A stretch of DNA of 64,000 nt from Alphaproteobacteria bacterium (GCA_020852655.1 JADZAI010000095.1:1-64000); one strand, 5' to 3'; counted from the stretch's first letter, positions 6,103-17,475 are shown. The notes: generated by a model from the sequence alone, not told the origin. A program made the numbers and translations.

Positions 6103-9057
6103 ATGAGCGCAAAGACAGAAGCCGCCCCTGCCCCGAAAGCTCCCACCCCAAAGGCTGGCGCCCCGTTCGGCAAGGGCGACCACCTCTATCTGATCGACGC
6201 CTCGGGCTACATCTTCCGCGCCTACCACGCGCTGCCGCCGCTGACGCGCAAGACCGACAATCTGCCGATCGGCGCGGTCAGCGGCTATTCCAACATGCTG
6301 CACAAGCTGCTGCGCGAGTTGCGCGGCGGCGACCGGCCGACCCATCTTGCAGCGATCTTCGACAAGTCCGAGGTGACGTTCCGCACCGAATTCTACCCGG
6401 ACTACAAGGCGCACCGCCCGCCGCCGCCCGAAGACCTGATTCCGCAATTCCCGCTGATCCGCGACGCGACCCGCGCCTTCAACGTCGATGCGGTCGAACT
6501 GGGCGGCTACGAGGCCGACGACCTCATCGCCGCCTATGCCTGCCAGGCGCGCGACCGCGGCGGCCGCGTGACGATCGTCTCGTCGGACAAGGACCTGATG
6601 CAGCTCGTCGACGACGGCAGGATCGAGCTCTTCGACGCGATGAAGTCGAAGCGCATCGCCTCGGCCGAGGTCTTCGAAAAATTCGGCGTCACGCCCGACA
6701 AGGTGATCGACGTGCAAAGCCTCGCCGGCGATTCGGTCGACAACGTGCCGGGCGTTCCCGGCATCGGGGTGAAGACGGCGGCCGAACTGATCAACAGCTT
6801 CGGCAGTCTCGAGGCGCTGCTGGAGCGGGCCGGCGAGATCAAGCAGCCCAAGCGCCGCGAATCGCTGATCGAGCATGCCGAGAAGGCGCGCGTCTCCAAG
6901 CGCCTCGTCTCGCTGGATTGCGACACGCCGGTGCCCGTCACGCTCGACGATCTCAGGGTAGAGGAGATCGACGCACCGAAGCTGATCGCCTTCCTCAAGG
7001 CGATGGAGTTCAACTCGCTCATCAAGCGCGTCGCCGCCGAGTTCGACGTCGCCGATGCCGGCGCCATCGAGGCAGCGCCGGTGAAGATCGCAACCTCGGC
7101 CCGCACGGCGCCGGCGGCGGAGCCGCTCAAGGAGGGGGCCGCTGGCGAAGCCTGGACGCCGCAGCAACGCCCCGGCTGGGCCGCGGTCGAGAAGGCGCTG
7201 ACTGCGAAGTTCGACGTCAAGTCCTACAGGCCCGTCACGAAGGCCGCCGAGCTGATTGCGTTCGTCGCGCGCGCCTATGATCTCGGCTTTGTCGCCTTCG
7301 ATACGGAATCGACGGGCAACGATCCGATGAAGGACGACCTCGTCGGCGTGTCGTTGGCGCTGGCGCCGGGCGACGCCGTCTACGTGCCGCTGCGCCACGG
7401 CAAGATCAGCCGCGACCTCATGTCAGGCGACGCGGCGCCCGACCAGATCGGCGTCGCCGAAGCGATCGCGATCCTGAAGCCGCTGCTGGAAGACGATTCC
7501 ATCGTGAAGATGGCGCATGACGCCAAGTTCGACATCAACATGCTGGCGAGCGCCGGCATCGCGGTCGCGAATGTCGACGACTCGATGCTGATGTCCTACG
7601 CGATGGGCGCCGGCATCCACGGCCACGGGCTCGACGAACTGTCGAAGCGGCATCTCGACCACGATCCGATCTCCTACAAGGAGGTCGTCGGCAGCGGGAA
7701 GAACATGCTGACCTTCGACCGCGTCGAGCTCGGCCGCGCGACGGAATACGCCGCGGAGGATGCCGATATCGCGTTGCGCCTGCACGAACTGCTGAAGCCG
7801 CAACTGACCGCGAAGGGCATGAACACGATCTACCAGACGCTGGAGCGGCCGCTGCTGCCGGTGCTCGCGGCGATGGAGCGGGCCGGCGTGCTGGTCGACC
7901 GCGACATGCTCTCGCGCCTCTCGGGCCGCTTTGCGCAGAAGATGGGGGCGCTCGAATCGGAGATTCACGAACTCGCCGGCGAGCGCTTCAACCTCGGCAG
8001 CCCCAAGCAGCTCGGCGACATCCTGTTCGGCCGCATGGGCCTGCCCGGCGGGCGCAAGACGGCGACCGGCGCCTGGTCGACGGATGCCGATATCCTGGAG
8101 GAACTGACTGCGCAGGGGCACGACCTGCCGCGCAGGATCCTCGACTGGCGCCAGGTCTCGAAGCTGAAGAGCACCTACACCGACACGCTGCCGGGCTTCA
8201 TCAACGCCCATACCGGCCGCGTCCACACGAGCTACCAGCTTGCCGCGACGCCGACCGGCCGCCTCGCCTCGATCGACCCGAATCTCCAGAACATCCCGAT
8301 CCGCACCGAGGAAGGACGCTCGATCCGAACCGCCTTCATCGCGCCGCCGGGTCATGTGCTGATCAGCGCCGACTACAGCCAGATCGAGCTCAGGCTGCTC
8401 GCCCATGTCGCCGCCATCCCGTCGCTCAAGAAGGCTTTCCAGGACGGCCTCGACATTCACGCGATGACGGCATCGGAGATGTTCGGCGTTCCGGTCGAAG
8501 GCATGCCGGCCGATGTCCGCCGCCGCGCGAAGGCGATCAATTTCGGCATCATCTACGGCATCTCGGCCTTCGGCCTCGCCAACAATCTCGGCATCGAGCG
8601 CGGCGAGGCGGACGCCTATATCAAGAAATATTTCGAGCGCTTCCCCGGCATCCGCGACTACATGGAGGCCGCGAAGAAGCACAGCCGCGACTTCGGCTAT
8701 GTCACCACGATCTTCGGCCGCCGGGTGCACTATCCCAACATCAAGGCGTCGAACCCGTCGCTGCGCAGCTTCAGCGAACGCGCCTCGATCAACGCGCCGC
8801 TCCAGGGCTCGGCCGCCGACATCATCCGCCGCGCCATGATCCGCATCCCGCCGGCCCTGGAGAAGGCAGGGCTGAAGGCGCGCATGCTGCTTCAGGTGCA
8901 CGACGAACTCGTCTTCGAAGCGCCGGAGAGCGAAGCCGATGCGACGATGAAGCTGGTGAAGGACATCATGGAGCACGCCGCGGCGCCGGCCGTGCACATG
9001 ACCGTGCCGCTCACCGTCGAGGCGCGCGCCGGCAGGAACTGGGACGAAGCGCATTAA
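6103..9057 (+). CDS. polA: DNA polymerase I
   Basis: 984 aa. Residues about 25-320 are the 5'-3' exonuclease/FIN domain (LYLIDASGYIFRAYHALPP, YEADDLIA, helix-hairpin-helix GVPGIGVKTAAELI). Residues about 390-590 are a 3'-5' exonuclease with its acidic residues present (FDTEST, HDAKFDINML, YAAEDADIAL), so proofreading is probably active. Residues about 600-984 are the polymerase: DYSQIELRLLAHVA, KAINFGIIYGISAFGL, VHDELVFE. It acts in Okazaki-fragment processing and gap repair. The start ATG at 6103 gives a Pro/Ala-rich leader. The stop overlaps that of the convergent downstream gene by 4 bp. Confidence 0.98.
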   Translation: MSAKTEAAPAPKAPTPKAGAPFGKGDHLYLIDASGYIFRAYHALPPLTRKTDNLPIGAVSGYSNMLHKLLRELRGGDRPTHLAAIFDKSEVTFRTEFYPDYKAHRPPPPEDLIPQFPLIRDATRAFNVDAVELGGYEADDLIAAYACQARDRGGRVTIVSSDKDLMQLVDDGRIELFDAMKSKRIASAEVFEKFGVTPDKVIDVQSLAGDSVDNVPGVPGIGVKTAAELINSFGSLEALLERAGEIKQPKRRESLIEHAEKARVSKRLVSLDCDTPVPVTLDDLRVEEIDAPKLIAFLKAMEFNSLIKRVAAEFDVADAGAIEAAPVKIATSARTAPAAEPLKEGAAGEAWTPQQRPGWAAVEKALTAKFDVKSYRPVTKAAELIAFVARAYDLGFVAFDTESTGNDPMKDDLVGVSLALAPGDAVYVPLRHGKISRDLMSGDAAPDQIGVAEAIAILKPLLEDDSIVKMAHDAKFDINMLASAGIAVANVDDSMLMSYAMGAGIHGHGLDELSKRHLDHDPISYKEVVGSGKNMLTFDRVELGRATEYAAEDADIALRLHELLKPQLTAKGMNTIYQTLERPLLPVLAAMERAGVLVDRDMLSRLSGRFAQKMGALESEIHELAGERFNLGSPKQLGDILFGRMGLPGGRKTATGAWSTDADILEELTAQGHDLPRRILDWRQVSKLKSTYTDTLPGFINAHTGRVHTSYQLAATPTGRLASIDPNLQNIPIRTEEGRSIRTAFIAPPGHVLISADYSQIELRLLAHVAAIPSLKKAFQDGLDIHAMTASEMFGVPVEGMPADVRRRAKAINFGIIYGISAFGLANNLGIERGEADAYIKKYFERFPGIRDYMEAAKKHSRDFGYVTTIFGRRVHYPNIKASNPSLRSFSERASINAPLQGSAADIIRRAMIRIPPALEKAGLKARMLLQVHDELVFEAPESEADATMKLVKDIMEHAAAPAVHMTVPLTVEARAGRNWDEAH

Positions 9058-10640
9058 GCTGCAAGCTTGCGCAGCACCTCGCGGATGGCGGTTTCGCAGG
9101 TCCCCTTCGGCACGCCGCCCGACTCGAGGGCGCGCGCGAAGGTCAGGGCAACCACGGCGCTTCTCGTGCGGTCGGCGGCGGTGAGCTGCGTGCGGAACTG
9201 ATCGATCGTGTGCCGCGCGATCGCATCGATGGCCGATGCGCCTTCCCCGCGCGAGGCTTCGGCCAGGCTGGAACGCAGGATGCGTGTCTGAAGCCGTGCC
9301 GCGAGGGCCAGCCGTTCGAGCGGCGGCAGGCGCGGGTCGAGCAGGGCGGCCTCGAACGGCGCCGCTGAGAGGATCGGCTTCAGGTAATCCCAGATGCGCC
9401 GCTTGTTCTCGGCGCCGACCACGTTCTCATCGAGGCTCAGCAGCCGCTCGGCCTTGTCGATGGGCGATTTCGCATCTTTCAGGAGTTCGCTGATCGTGTC
9501 GGACTGGACGAGGCGGCGTGAGCGGACCGTGATCGCGGCGACGATGTCCTCGTGCGGCACCAGCTTGGGCGGTCCTTGCACGAGGCGATGGGTGATGGCG
9601 CGCAGGTGGCGCATCTCGGCGTCGACGGTGCCGGCGAGTTTCTTGTGCGCCCGCAGTTCGGCAAGAATGCGCCGCCCCAGCCCCGTCCGTGCATCGAGCA
9701 ACTGGTCGGCGCCGAAGAGCGAGGAGAGCCGCGCGAGCGCCGAACTCTGCTCGCCGCCCGGTGGGCGCCCGAGATAGAGGTCGCTCATCACGACAAGGGC
9801 GCTGCCGAGATCGGGCATCGGCCCGATCAGTTCCTGAAGCGCTGCCGACCCGGAAAGAATCTCGCCGACCACGGCGTCGGCGAGGGTCAGCAGCGCGGCG
9901 CGCGCCGCCTCCGTCTTCGGCAGGGCGGCGATCGCCTGGAGCACGAGGTCCAGCTTGCCCGACCAGTTGGGCGCCGGGGCGAGATAGCGGGCGAGCGCAA
10001 GGCCCAGGGCAAAGGCCGCGTCCGGCTGCCCGCCGCGGGCGTCGGCGAGAGCGGCGAGCTCCGCGGCGCTCGCGCAGGCGGTGATGCGGCCGGCCCGGTC
10101 TTCGCGATAGACGCGCTGGATCGCCCGGTCGGCGAGGTCGTTGACGGCGCGGATGATCTGGGGGACCGGCACACCGTTCGAGGCGGTCTGTGCGATCGCC
10201 ACCTTCTGCACCGCGTGCTGGAACAGGGTCCCGGTCGCTTCCAGCTTCTCCAGCATGTCGGGGCGGTGGATGAGCTCGGTGACGGTCAGCTTCCACCGCG
10301 CCAGCGTATCTGCGAACAGGCGCGACAGGGTCAGCCGGGCGTGGACCGAATAGAGGTCTTCGGGCGTCAGGCAGGGCAGGGCGGCCGGCTTGTCTTCCTC
10401 CTCGCGGCCGAGGGCGATCTTCTTGAGGTTGCCGTCTTCCAGGATGACGACCGACCGGAACTCGTTGGTCGCGTCGTCGAAGACCTCCTTGACGACGCGA
10501 ACGGCGGTGACGAACCCGCTCGCCATCTGCGCCTTGGCGGCGTCGAGGGCGTCCTGGCGCGACTCGATCGCGTCATGCAGCGACCAGCTCCGGGCCGCGC
10601 CGCGGCGCACGAACAGTTCGAAATGGATATGCTTGGACAA
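9054..10640 (-). CDS. Conserved hypothetical protein, convergent with polA
   Basis: 528 aa. I do not recognise a named family. Residues 1-90 form a compact segment (HIHFELFVRRGAARSW, then VVKEVFDDATNEF and VVILEDGN) that looks like a small alpha/beta domain. The remaining 430 residues are mostly amphipathic helix, rich in Ala, Leu and Arg, without a signal peptide or membrane span, so a soluble helical-repeat protein is likely. The stop codon overlaps the polA stop (shared bases 9054-9057). Codon use matches the neighbours, which suggests an established chromosomal gene. Confidence 0.7.
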   Translation of the reverse strand: MSKHIHFELFVRRGAARSWSLHDAIESRQDALDAAKAQMASGFVTAVRVVKEVFDDATNEFRSVVILEDGNLKKIALGREEEDKPAALPCLTPEDLYSVHARLTLSRLFADTLARWKLTVTELIHRPDMLEKLEATGTLFQHAVQKVAIAQTASNGVPVPQIIRAVNDLADRAIQRVYREDRAGRITACASAAELAALADARGGQPDAAFALGLALARYLAPAPNWSGKLDLVLQAIAALPKTEAARAALLTLADAVVGEILSGSAALQELIGPMPDLGSALVVMSDLYLGRPPGGEQSSALARLSSLFGADQLLDARTGLGRRILAELRAHKKLAGTVDAEMRHLRAITHRLVQGPPKLVPHEDIVAAITVRSRRLVQSDTISELLKDAKSPIDKAERLLSLDENVVGAENKRRIWDYLKPILSAAPFEAALLDPRLPPLERLALAARLQTRILRSSLAEASRGEGASAIDAIARHTIDQFRTQLTAADRTRSAVVALTFARALESGGVPKGTCETAIREVLRKLAA

Positions 10641-10710
10641 GCCGCAGCCCCGACGCCGAGGGCGCAGTCTGGCCTGCGTTGCTTAATGCGAGGTTGCGGG
10701 AGTTCCCGCC

Positions 10711-11097
10711 TTACTCTTCCGCCAGCTTGACCAGCAGTTGCTGTTCTTCCGGGGTCGGATCGCCCCAGAATACCGGCGCCGCCGCCTTGAGGATCACCCG
10801 CGCCACGGCCCGCGAACCGTCTTCGGCGAGAAGAAAGGACAACTGGTTGTCGCCGCAATCGTGCGGCTTGCAGGCCCAGCCGCCGAGGCCCGGGCCTCCG
10901 CCCACCGTCTCGGGCACGAGCGGGGTCGCGGTCGCATCGAGGGCGTAGATCCATTTGGTCTGCCGCTCGGCCGCGGGCACCAGCTTCTGCCAGGCCGCGA
11001 AGGCGGCCGGCTGCTTCGCGGCCAGGCCATAGGCATAGTCGTCGCCGGCGAGGGCGACGCCGGTCAGCAGCAGGGATGCGAGAGCCAGGCGGAACAT
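10711..11097 (-). CDS. Ivy-family C-type lysozyme inhibitor, periplasmic
   Basis: 128 aa with an N-terminal signal peptide (MFRLALASLLLTGVALAG). The motif WACKPHDCGDNQLSF matches the Cys-Lys-Pro-His-Asp-Cys loop of Ivy proteins, which inserts into the active site of C-type lysozymes. The two cysteines should form the loop disulphide. Ivy proteins protect peptidoglycan from host or competitor lysozyme and can dampen the cell's own lytic transglycosylases. It lies 13 bp downstream of the FAD-oxidase gene in the same orientation, but the two have no obvious functional link. Confidence 0.88.
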   Translation of the reverse strand: MFRLALASLLLTGVALAGDDYAYGLAAKQPAAFAAWQKLVPAAERQTKWIYALDATATPLVPETVGGGPGLGGWACKPHDCGDNQLSFLLAEDGSRAVARVILKAAAPVFWGDPTPEEQQLLVKLAEE

Positions 11098-11110
11098 CGA
11101 AGACCTCCTT

Positions 11111-12523
11111 CTACAGCAGCTTGCCCGGATTCATGATGCCGGCCGGATCGAGCGCCGTCTTTATGGCGCGCATGAGGCCGAGTTCGACGGGAGACTTCAC
11201 CGTCGGCAGCAAAGCGCGCTTGTCGATGCCGATGCCGTGCTCGGCGGAGATCGAGCCGCGATGGCGCGCGACGACGGCGAACACGGCCGCGTTCATGTCG
11301 GCCCGGCGGCCCAGGAAGACGCCCGTATCGGCCCCGTCCGGCTGGGTGATGTTGAAATGGATGTTGCCGTCCCCGAGATGGCCGAAGGGGACGGGCCGGC
11401 AGCCCGGAACGAGGCATTCGGCCTCGGCCAGCGCCTCCTCCAGAAATGCCGGCACCGCGGCGACCGGGACGGCGACGTCGTGCTTGATCGAGCCGCCCTC
11501 GAATTTCTGCGCTTCCGACATCGCCTCGCGCAGCCGCCAGAACGCCGCCGCCTGAGCTTCGCTTTCGGCGATCGCCGCATCGCTGAGCGCGCCCTTCGCG
11601 ACGGCCTCGGCCAGGGCCGCCTCTGCGGCCTCGCGAAAGCCTTGCCTGGTCTGCGCGGCGATTTCGATCAGCAGCGCCCATGGCGAGGGCGAACTGAGCG
11701 GATGGCGGGTGCCGGGAATGTGGCGCAGCACGATGTCGAGCCCGAAGCGGGGCATCAGTTCGAACGACGTCACCAGCCCCGGCGCCGCATCGCGGATGAC
11801 CCCGAGGGCTTCGAGGGCGTGCCGGGGCGAAGGTGTCGCGGCGAAGATCGTGATCCGGCTGCGGGGCGCCGGAAACAGCTTCAGCGTCGCCGCGGTGACG
11901 ATGCCGAGCGTCCCTTCGGCGCCGATGAACAAGTTCTTCAGGTCGTAGCCGGTGTTGTCCTTGCGGAGCGACTTCAGGCCGTTCCACACCTCGCCCGAGG
12001 GGAGCACCGCTTCGAGGCCGAGCACGAGATCGCGCGTATTGCCGTAGGCCAGCACGGCGGTTCCGCCGGCATTGGTGGAGATGTTGCCGCCGATCGTCGC
12101 CGTGCCCTCGGCCGCCAGCGACAGCGGAAACAGGAGGCCGAGCTCGCCCGCCGCCGCCTGGGCTTCGAGCAGCGTGACCCCCGCTTCCACGGTCAGCGCC
12201 AGTCCGGCGGCGTCGCGATGACGAACCCGATTGAGGCGGCGCAGCGAGACGACGATCTGGCCGCCGCTGCCGTCCGGAATCTGGCCGCCGACGAGTCCGG
12301 TATTGCCGCCCTGCGGGATCAGCCCGACGCGATGCGCGGCGGCCAGGCGAACGATGGCGGCGACTTCGTCCGTACTGCCGGGCCGGAGCACCAGCGCGGC
12401 CCGGCCCGTCCACCGGTCGCGCCACTCCGAGAGATAAGGCGCCTGGTCCTCGGGGGCGGAGAGCGCCTGGCCTGGCGCGACGCAGGCGGCGAAGGCCGCA
12501 ACGAGATCGGGAGCCAGGGTCAT
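11111..12523 (-). CDS. FAD-linked 2-hydroxyacid dehydrogenase (GlcD / D-2-hydroxyglutarate dehydrogenase type)
   Basis: 470 aa from the ATG at 12523; an in-frame ATG 14 codons earlier (12565) adds a leader unlikely to be native. The N-terminal PP-loop FAD-binding domain shows GLIPQGGNTGLVGG, GGNISTNAGGTAV and GAEGTLGIVTAATLKLFP. The C-terminal cap ends with GSISAEHGIGIDKRALL, whose His is conserved in D-lactate and D-2-hydroxyglutarate dehydrogenases. It probably oxidises a D-2-hydroxyacid to the 2-keto acid and passes electrons to an acceptor protein or quinone. Exact substrate cannot be decided here. Confidence 0.88.
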   Translation of the reverse strand: MTLAPDLVAAFAACVAPGQALSAPEDQAPYLSEWRDRWTGRAALVLRPGSTDEVAAIVRLAAAHRVGLIPQGGNTGLVGGQIPDGSGGQIVVSLRRLNRVRHRDAAGLALTVEAGVTLLEAQAAAGELGLLFPLSLAAEGTATIGGNISTNAGGTAVLAYGNTRDLVLGLEAVLPSGEVWNGLKSLRKDNTGYDLKNLFIGAEGTLGIVTAATLKLFPAPRSRITIFAATPSPRHALEALGVIRDAAPGLVTSFELMPRFGLDIVLRHIPGTRHPLSSPSPWALLIEIAAQTRQGFREAAEAALAEAVAKGALSDAAIAESEAQAAAFWRLREAMSEAQKFEGGSIKHDVAVPVAAVPAFLEEALAEAECLVPGCRPVPFGHLGDGNIHFNITQPDGADTGVFLGRRADMNAAVFAVVARHRGSISAEHGIGIDKRALLPTVKSPVELGLMRAIKTALDPAGIMNPGKLL

Positions 12524-12613
12524 GCGCGAAGAATGCGACAGCCCGGCGCTTGGGCAAAGACCCAAAGGCCTCGAAACGGCGCCGTTTCCGGCGCCGTCCC
12601 GAAGAAGTTTTGG

Positions 12614-14230
<1,617 letters not shown>

Positions 14231-14563
14231 TTGTTTCTCCCGGCGAACGCAAAACGGCGGGCGCAGCGCAGCAGCCCGCGAATATGGCGGCAACGGGCCT
14301 CGTCGGCCCGACCTCTTTTTTGGAGAAGGCAGCGGCAGTTTACGCCATCGCCGCAGCCGCGCGCAATTGGCGCGGAGAATTCGCAAAAATGTCAGCGACG
14401 ATGCGCCGACGGGCGGTGTCGCCGCCGGCTCGTGTCGCGCCCGTCACTTGCGCCGTCCCCAAAGGACGGGATGATGGACCGGCAATGACGCGCGGCGGGG
14501 CTGCGGCGGATGGGCGCGGCCGGCAGGACTTGATGCCGGGTTCTTGGGGTATATCGTGAACAT
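14231..14563. other. Intergenic region between pckA and the ABC exporter, with a terminator-like hairpin
   Basis: No coding gene is supported here. It must hold the divergent promoters for pckA and for the exporter operon. On the plus strand CGGGCC-TCGTC-GGCCCG (14294-14310) is followed by ACC and a run ending in six T, which resembles an intrinsic terminator or a leader attenuator, although no plus-strand gene ends upstream of it. Confidence 0.5.
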
Positions 14564-15604
14564 ATGACCGAAACGGGCGCACCCAGCCGCAGCGACCTGC
14601 TCGACCGGCTCAAGCTCGACCGCACGGCGCCGGATGCCTCCGGCGGCGGAAATGGCTGGATTCCGGGCGCCGGCGGCCTCGTCCTGGGTCTCGTCCTCGC
14701 CGGCGGCGCAGCCTTCCTGATGTGGCCCGAGACCGCTTCCGCTCCGGCGACGAGCGCTACGACATCGACTTCCGCGGCCGCCCCCGCCACATCCGGACCT
14801 GCCCCGGCCCCGGCCGTCGGCGGCTCGGTCCTCGCCGCCTCCGGCTACGTGACCGCGCGGCGCCTTGCCACGGTATCCGCCGAGGTGACCGGCAAGGTGG
14901 CGGAGATCCTGGTCGAGGAGGGTACACCCGTGACCGCCGGCCAGGTCGTCGCCCGTCTCGACGCCACGCTGGCGCAGATCGACCTTGCCCAGGCGAAGGC
15001 CGATGCCGCCGCGGCCCTCGCTGCGCGCGATGCGGCGATCGCCGATCGCGAGAATGCCGAAGCCACGCTGAAGCGCATCCAGGGCCTGCCGCGCGGGTCG
15101 GTGGCCAGCGAGGCCGACCTGACGCGGGCCATCGCCGGCGCCGAGGCCGCCCGCGCCCGCGTTGCCCAGGCCGTCGCCACCCTCGGCGCGGCTGAGGCCA
15201 ATGCCGCGCGGGCCCAGGCCATGCTGGAGAAGACCGAAATCCGCGCGCCCTTCGACGGCATCGTCACCTCCAAGGATGCCCAGCCCGGCGAGATCGTCTC
15301 GCCGGTTGCGGCCGGCGGCGGCTCGACCCGCACCGGCATCTGCACCGTCGTCGACATGACCTCCATCGAGGTCGAGGTCGACGTCAGCGAATCCTACATC
15401 AGCCGGGTCAAGCCGGGGCAGCGCGCGGTCGCGACGCTCGACGCCTATCCCGACTGGCGCATTCCGGCATCGGTCATTGCGATCATCCCGACCGCCAGCC
15501 GGGACAAGGCGACGGTCAAGGTGCGCGTGGCGCTCGAGGACAAGGACGGGCGCGTGCTGCCCGACATGGCGGCCAAGGTAAACTTCATGGACGCGGGCAG
15601 CTAA
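14564..15604 (+). CDS. Periplasmic adaptor (HlyD/MacA-like) of an ABC exporter
   Basis: 346 aa. A short cytoplasmic start is followed by one membrane anchor (about residues 34-54) and an Ala/Pro/Thr-rich linker. Then come a biotinyl-lipoyl-like half (GYVTARRLATVSAEVTGKV, VEEGTPVTAGQVVARLD), an alpha-helical hairpin rich in Ala (about 140-220), and the returning lipoyl half with the beta-barrel (EIRAPFDGIVTSKDAQPGE). It should bridge the inner-membrane ABC permeases to the outer membrane or a periplasmic partner. It is the first gene of a four-gene operon; the ATPase starts 20 bp downstream. Confidence 0.9.
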   Translation: MTETGAPSRSDLLDRLKLDRTAPDASGGGNGWIPGAGGLVLGLVLAGGAAFLMWPETASAPATSATTSTSAAAPATSGPAPAPAVGGSVLAASGYVTARRLATVSAEVTGKVAEILVEEGTPVTAGQVVARLDATLAQIDLAQAKADAAAALAARDAAIADRENAEATLKRIQGLPRGSVASEADLTRAIAGAEAARARVAQAVATLGAAEANAARAQAMLEKTEIRAPFDGIVTSKDAQPGEIVSPVAAGGGSTRTGICTVVDMTSIEVEVDVSESYISRVKPGQRAVATLDAYPDWRIPASVIAIIPTASRDKATVKVRVALEDKDGRVLPDMAAKVNFMDAGS

Positions 15605-15624
15605 GCCCGCGCAAGGGGACGGGA

Positions 15625-16317
15625 ATGAGCGAAGAGCTGGTGAAGCTGTCCGGCGTGCAGAAGGCCTACAGGCGCGGCAAGCAGTCCGTGCCGATCTTCG
15701 AGACGCTCGACATGTCGATCGAGAAGGGCGCGTTCCTGGCCATCATGGGTCCTTCCGGTTCCGGCAAGACGACCCTGCTGAACCTGCTCGGCGGCGTCGA
15801 CCGCCCGACCGGCGGCTCGATCACCTTCCAGGGCCAGCGCGTCGACAATCTTTCGGAGAGCAGGCTCGCGGCGTTTCGCGCCGGCCATGTCGGCTTCATC
15901 TTCCAGTTCTACAATCTGATGCCGATGCTGACGGCGGCGCAGAATGTCGAGCTGCCGCTGCTGCTCACCAGCCAGGGCAGCAAGGCGCGCAAGGAGCGCG
16001 CCGCGACGGCGCTCCAGATCGTCGGCCTCTCCGACCGTGCCGCGCACAAGCCCTCCGAACTGTCCGGCGGCCAGCAACAGCGCGTCGCCATCGCCCGCGC
16101 GATCGTCAGCGACCCCGAGCTCATCCTCGCCGATGAACCCACGGGCGATCTCGACCGCGAGACGGCGAACGAGATTCTCTCGATGCTCCAGGAGCTGAAC
16201 GCGAATTACGGCAAGACCATCGTGATGGTGACGCATGACGCCGAAGCCGCACGCTACGCCAGGAAGACGCTCCACCTCGACAAGGGCCACTTCGTCGAGA
16301 AGGACCTCGTCGCATGA
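15625..16317 (+). CDS. ABC transporter ATP-binding protein (LolD/MacB type)
   Basis: 230 aa. Walker A is GPSGSGKTT (about residues 42-50), followed by the Q-loop region [12 protein letters not shown], the signature [14 protein letters not shown], Walker [13 protein letters not shown] and the H-loop VTHDAEAA. The FQFYNLMP stretch is typical of the LolD/MacB subfamily, which energises extrusion or mechanotransmission rather than uptake. It overlaps the first permease gene by 4 nt (ATGA). Confidence 0.96.
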   Translation: MSEELVKLSGVQKAYRRGKQSVPIFETLDMSIEKGAFLAIMGPSGSGKTTLLNLLGGVDRPTGGSITFQGQRVDNLSESRLAAFRAGHVGFIFQFYNLMPMLTAAQNVELPLLLTSQGSKARKERAATALQIVGLSDRAAHKPSELSGGQQQRVAIARAIVSDPELILADEPTGDLDRETANEILSMLQELNANYGKTIVMVTHDAEAARYARKTLHLDKGHFVEKDLVA

Positions 16318-17471
16318 CCAGCCGCGGCCTCGTCTGGAAGAACCTCTTCCGCAAGAAGCTGAGGACCTTCCTCACGCTGTTCGCGATCTTCGTCGCCTTC
16401 CTGCTGTACGGCGTGCTGATGGCCTTTCAGGCCACGCAGGAAGCGCCGACGCAGGGACCGCTGGCGCGCCGTCTGGTGGTGACCAACAAGATCAACTTCA
16501 CCCAGCCGCTGCCGATCTCCTATGTCGACAAGATTCGCGCGCTGCCCGAAGTGAAGCGCGCTTCGCATATGAGCTGGTTCGGCGGCTACTACCGGGAACC
16601 GCAGAATTTCCTCATCGCCTTTGCCGTGGATGAAGAGTCCTTTCTCGATGTCTACAGCGAGTTCGAGCTGCCGCCCGAGCAGCGCGCGGCATTCCTGAAG
16701 GACCGCCAGGGCATCGTGATCGGCAAGCGCATCGCCGACAGCTACGGCTTCAAGGTCGGCGACCACATCCCGCTGCGCTCGAATCTCTTCTTCAAGAAGG
16801 ACGGCGGCGACACCTACGAGTTCAACGTCTCCGGCATCATCGTCTCGCCGGAAAATCTGCAAGGCGAGGATCAGGTCGCCTTCCACTATGCATATTTCAA
16901 CGAGGCGCGCGCCTTTGGGCAGGACTCGATCGGCCAGGTGATCGTCGAGACCAACGACCCGGCCCAGAACGATGCGGTCGCGCAGAAGATCGACGCCATG
17001 TTCGTCAACTCGGCGAACGAGACCGAGACCCGGTCCGAAGCGGTCTTCCAGGCGGCCTTCGCCGAGCAGGCCGGGAATATCGGGCTGATCATCACCTTTG
17101 TCGTCGGGGCGGCCTTCGTCACGATCCTCCTGATCGCCGGCAATACGATGATGCTGGCGGTGCGCGAACGCACCGGTGAGATCGGCGTCCTGAAGACGAT
17201 CGGCTTCACCGCCCAGCGCATCTTCGCGATGGTGCTCTCGGAATCCATGCTGTTCGCGCTGATCGGCGGCCTTCTCGGATTGGCGGCCGCGGCGGGCGCA
17301 TCGGCCTACCTTGGTACGGCCGGGCCCGGCTTCATCGCAGGCATGAAGGTGACGCCCGGCATCGCCCTCAGCGGGCTCGGGTTGATGCTCCTGCTTGGCT
17401 TGGTGACGGGCGCCGTGCCTGCCTGGAATGCCATGCGCACCGACATCATCACCGCCTTCGCGAGGAAGTGA
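16314..17471 (+). CDS. ABC transporter permease, FtsX/MacB fold (first of two)
   Basis: 385 aa. One membrane span after a short basic N-terminus (LRTFLTLFAIFVAFLLYGVL) leads to a large periplasmic domain (about 45-255). Three membrane spans follow at about 260-380, including the FtsX core (LLIAGNTMMLAVRERTGEIG, VLKTIGF). This is the four-span topology of MacB/LolC-type mechanotransmission permeases. It likely forms a heterodimer with the next gene, powered by the ATPase upstream. The ATG overlaps the ATPase stop, indicating coupled translation. Confidence 0.92.
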   Translation: MTSRGLVWKNLFRKKLRTFLTLFAIFVAFLLYGVLMAFQATQEAPTQGPLARRLVVTNKINFTQPLPISYVDKIRALPEVKRASHMSWFGGYYREPQNFLIAFAVDEESFLDVYSEFELPPEQRAAFLKDRQGIVIGKRIADSYGFKVGDHIPLRSNLFFKKDGGDTYEFNVSGIIVSPENLQGEDQVAFHYAYFNEARAFGQDSIGQVIVETNDPAQNDAVAQKIDAMFVNSANETETRSEAVFQAAFAEQAGNIGLIITFVVGAAFVTILLIAGNTMMLAVRERTGEIGVLKTIGFTAQRIFAMVLSESMLFALIGGLLGLAAAAGASAYLGTAGPGFIAGMKVTPGIALSGLGLMLLLGLVTGAVPAWNAMRTDIITAFARK

Positions 17472-17475
17472 CGCT

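Noticed and set aside
6066-7280. Alternative frame over the start of polA
   Set aside because: Arg-rich low-complexity product; the polA frame has recognisable exonuclease motifs throughout.
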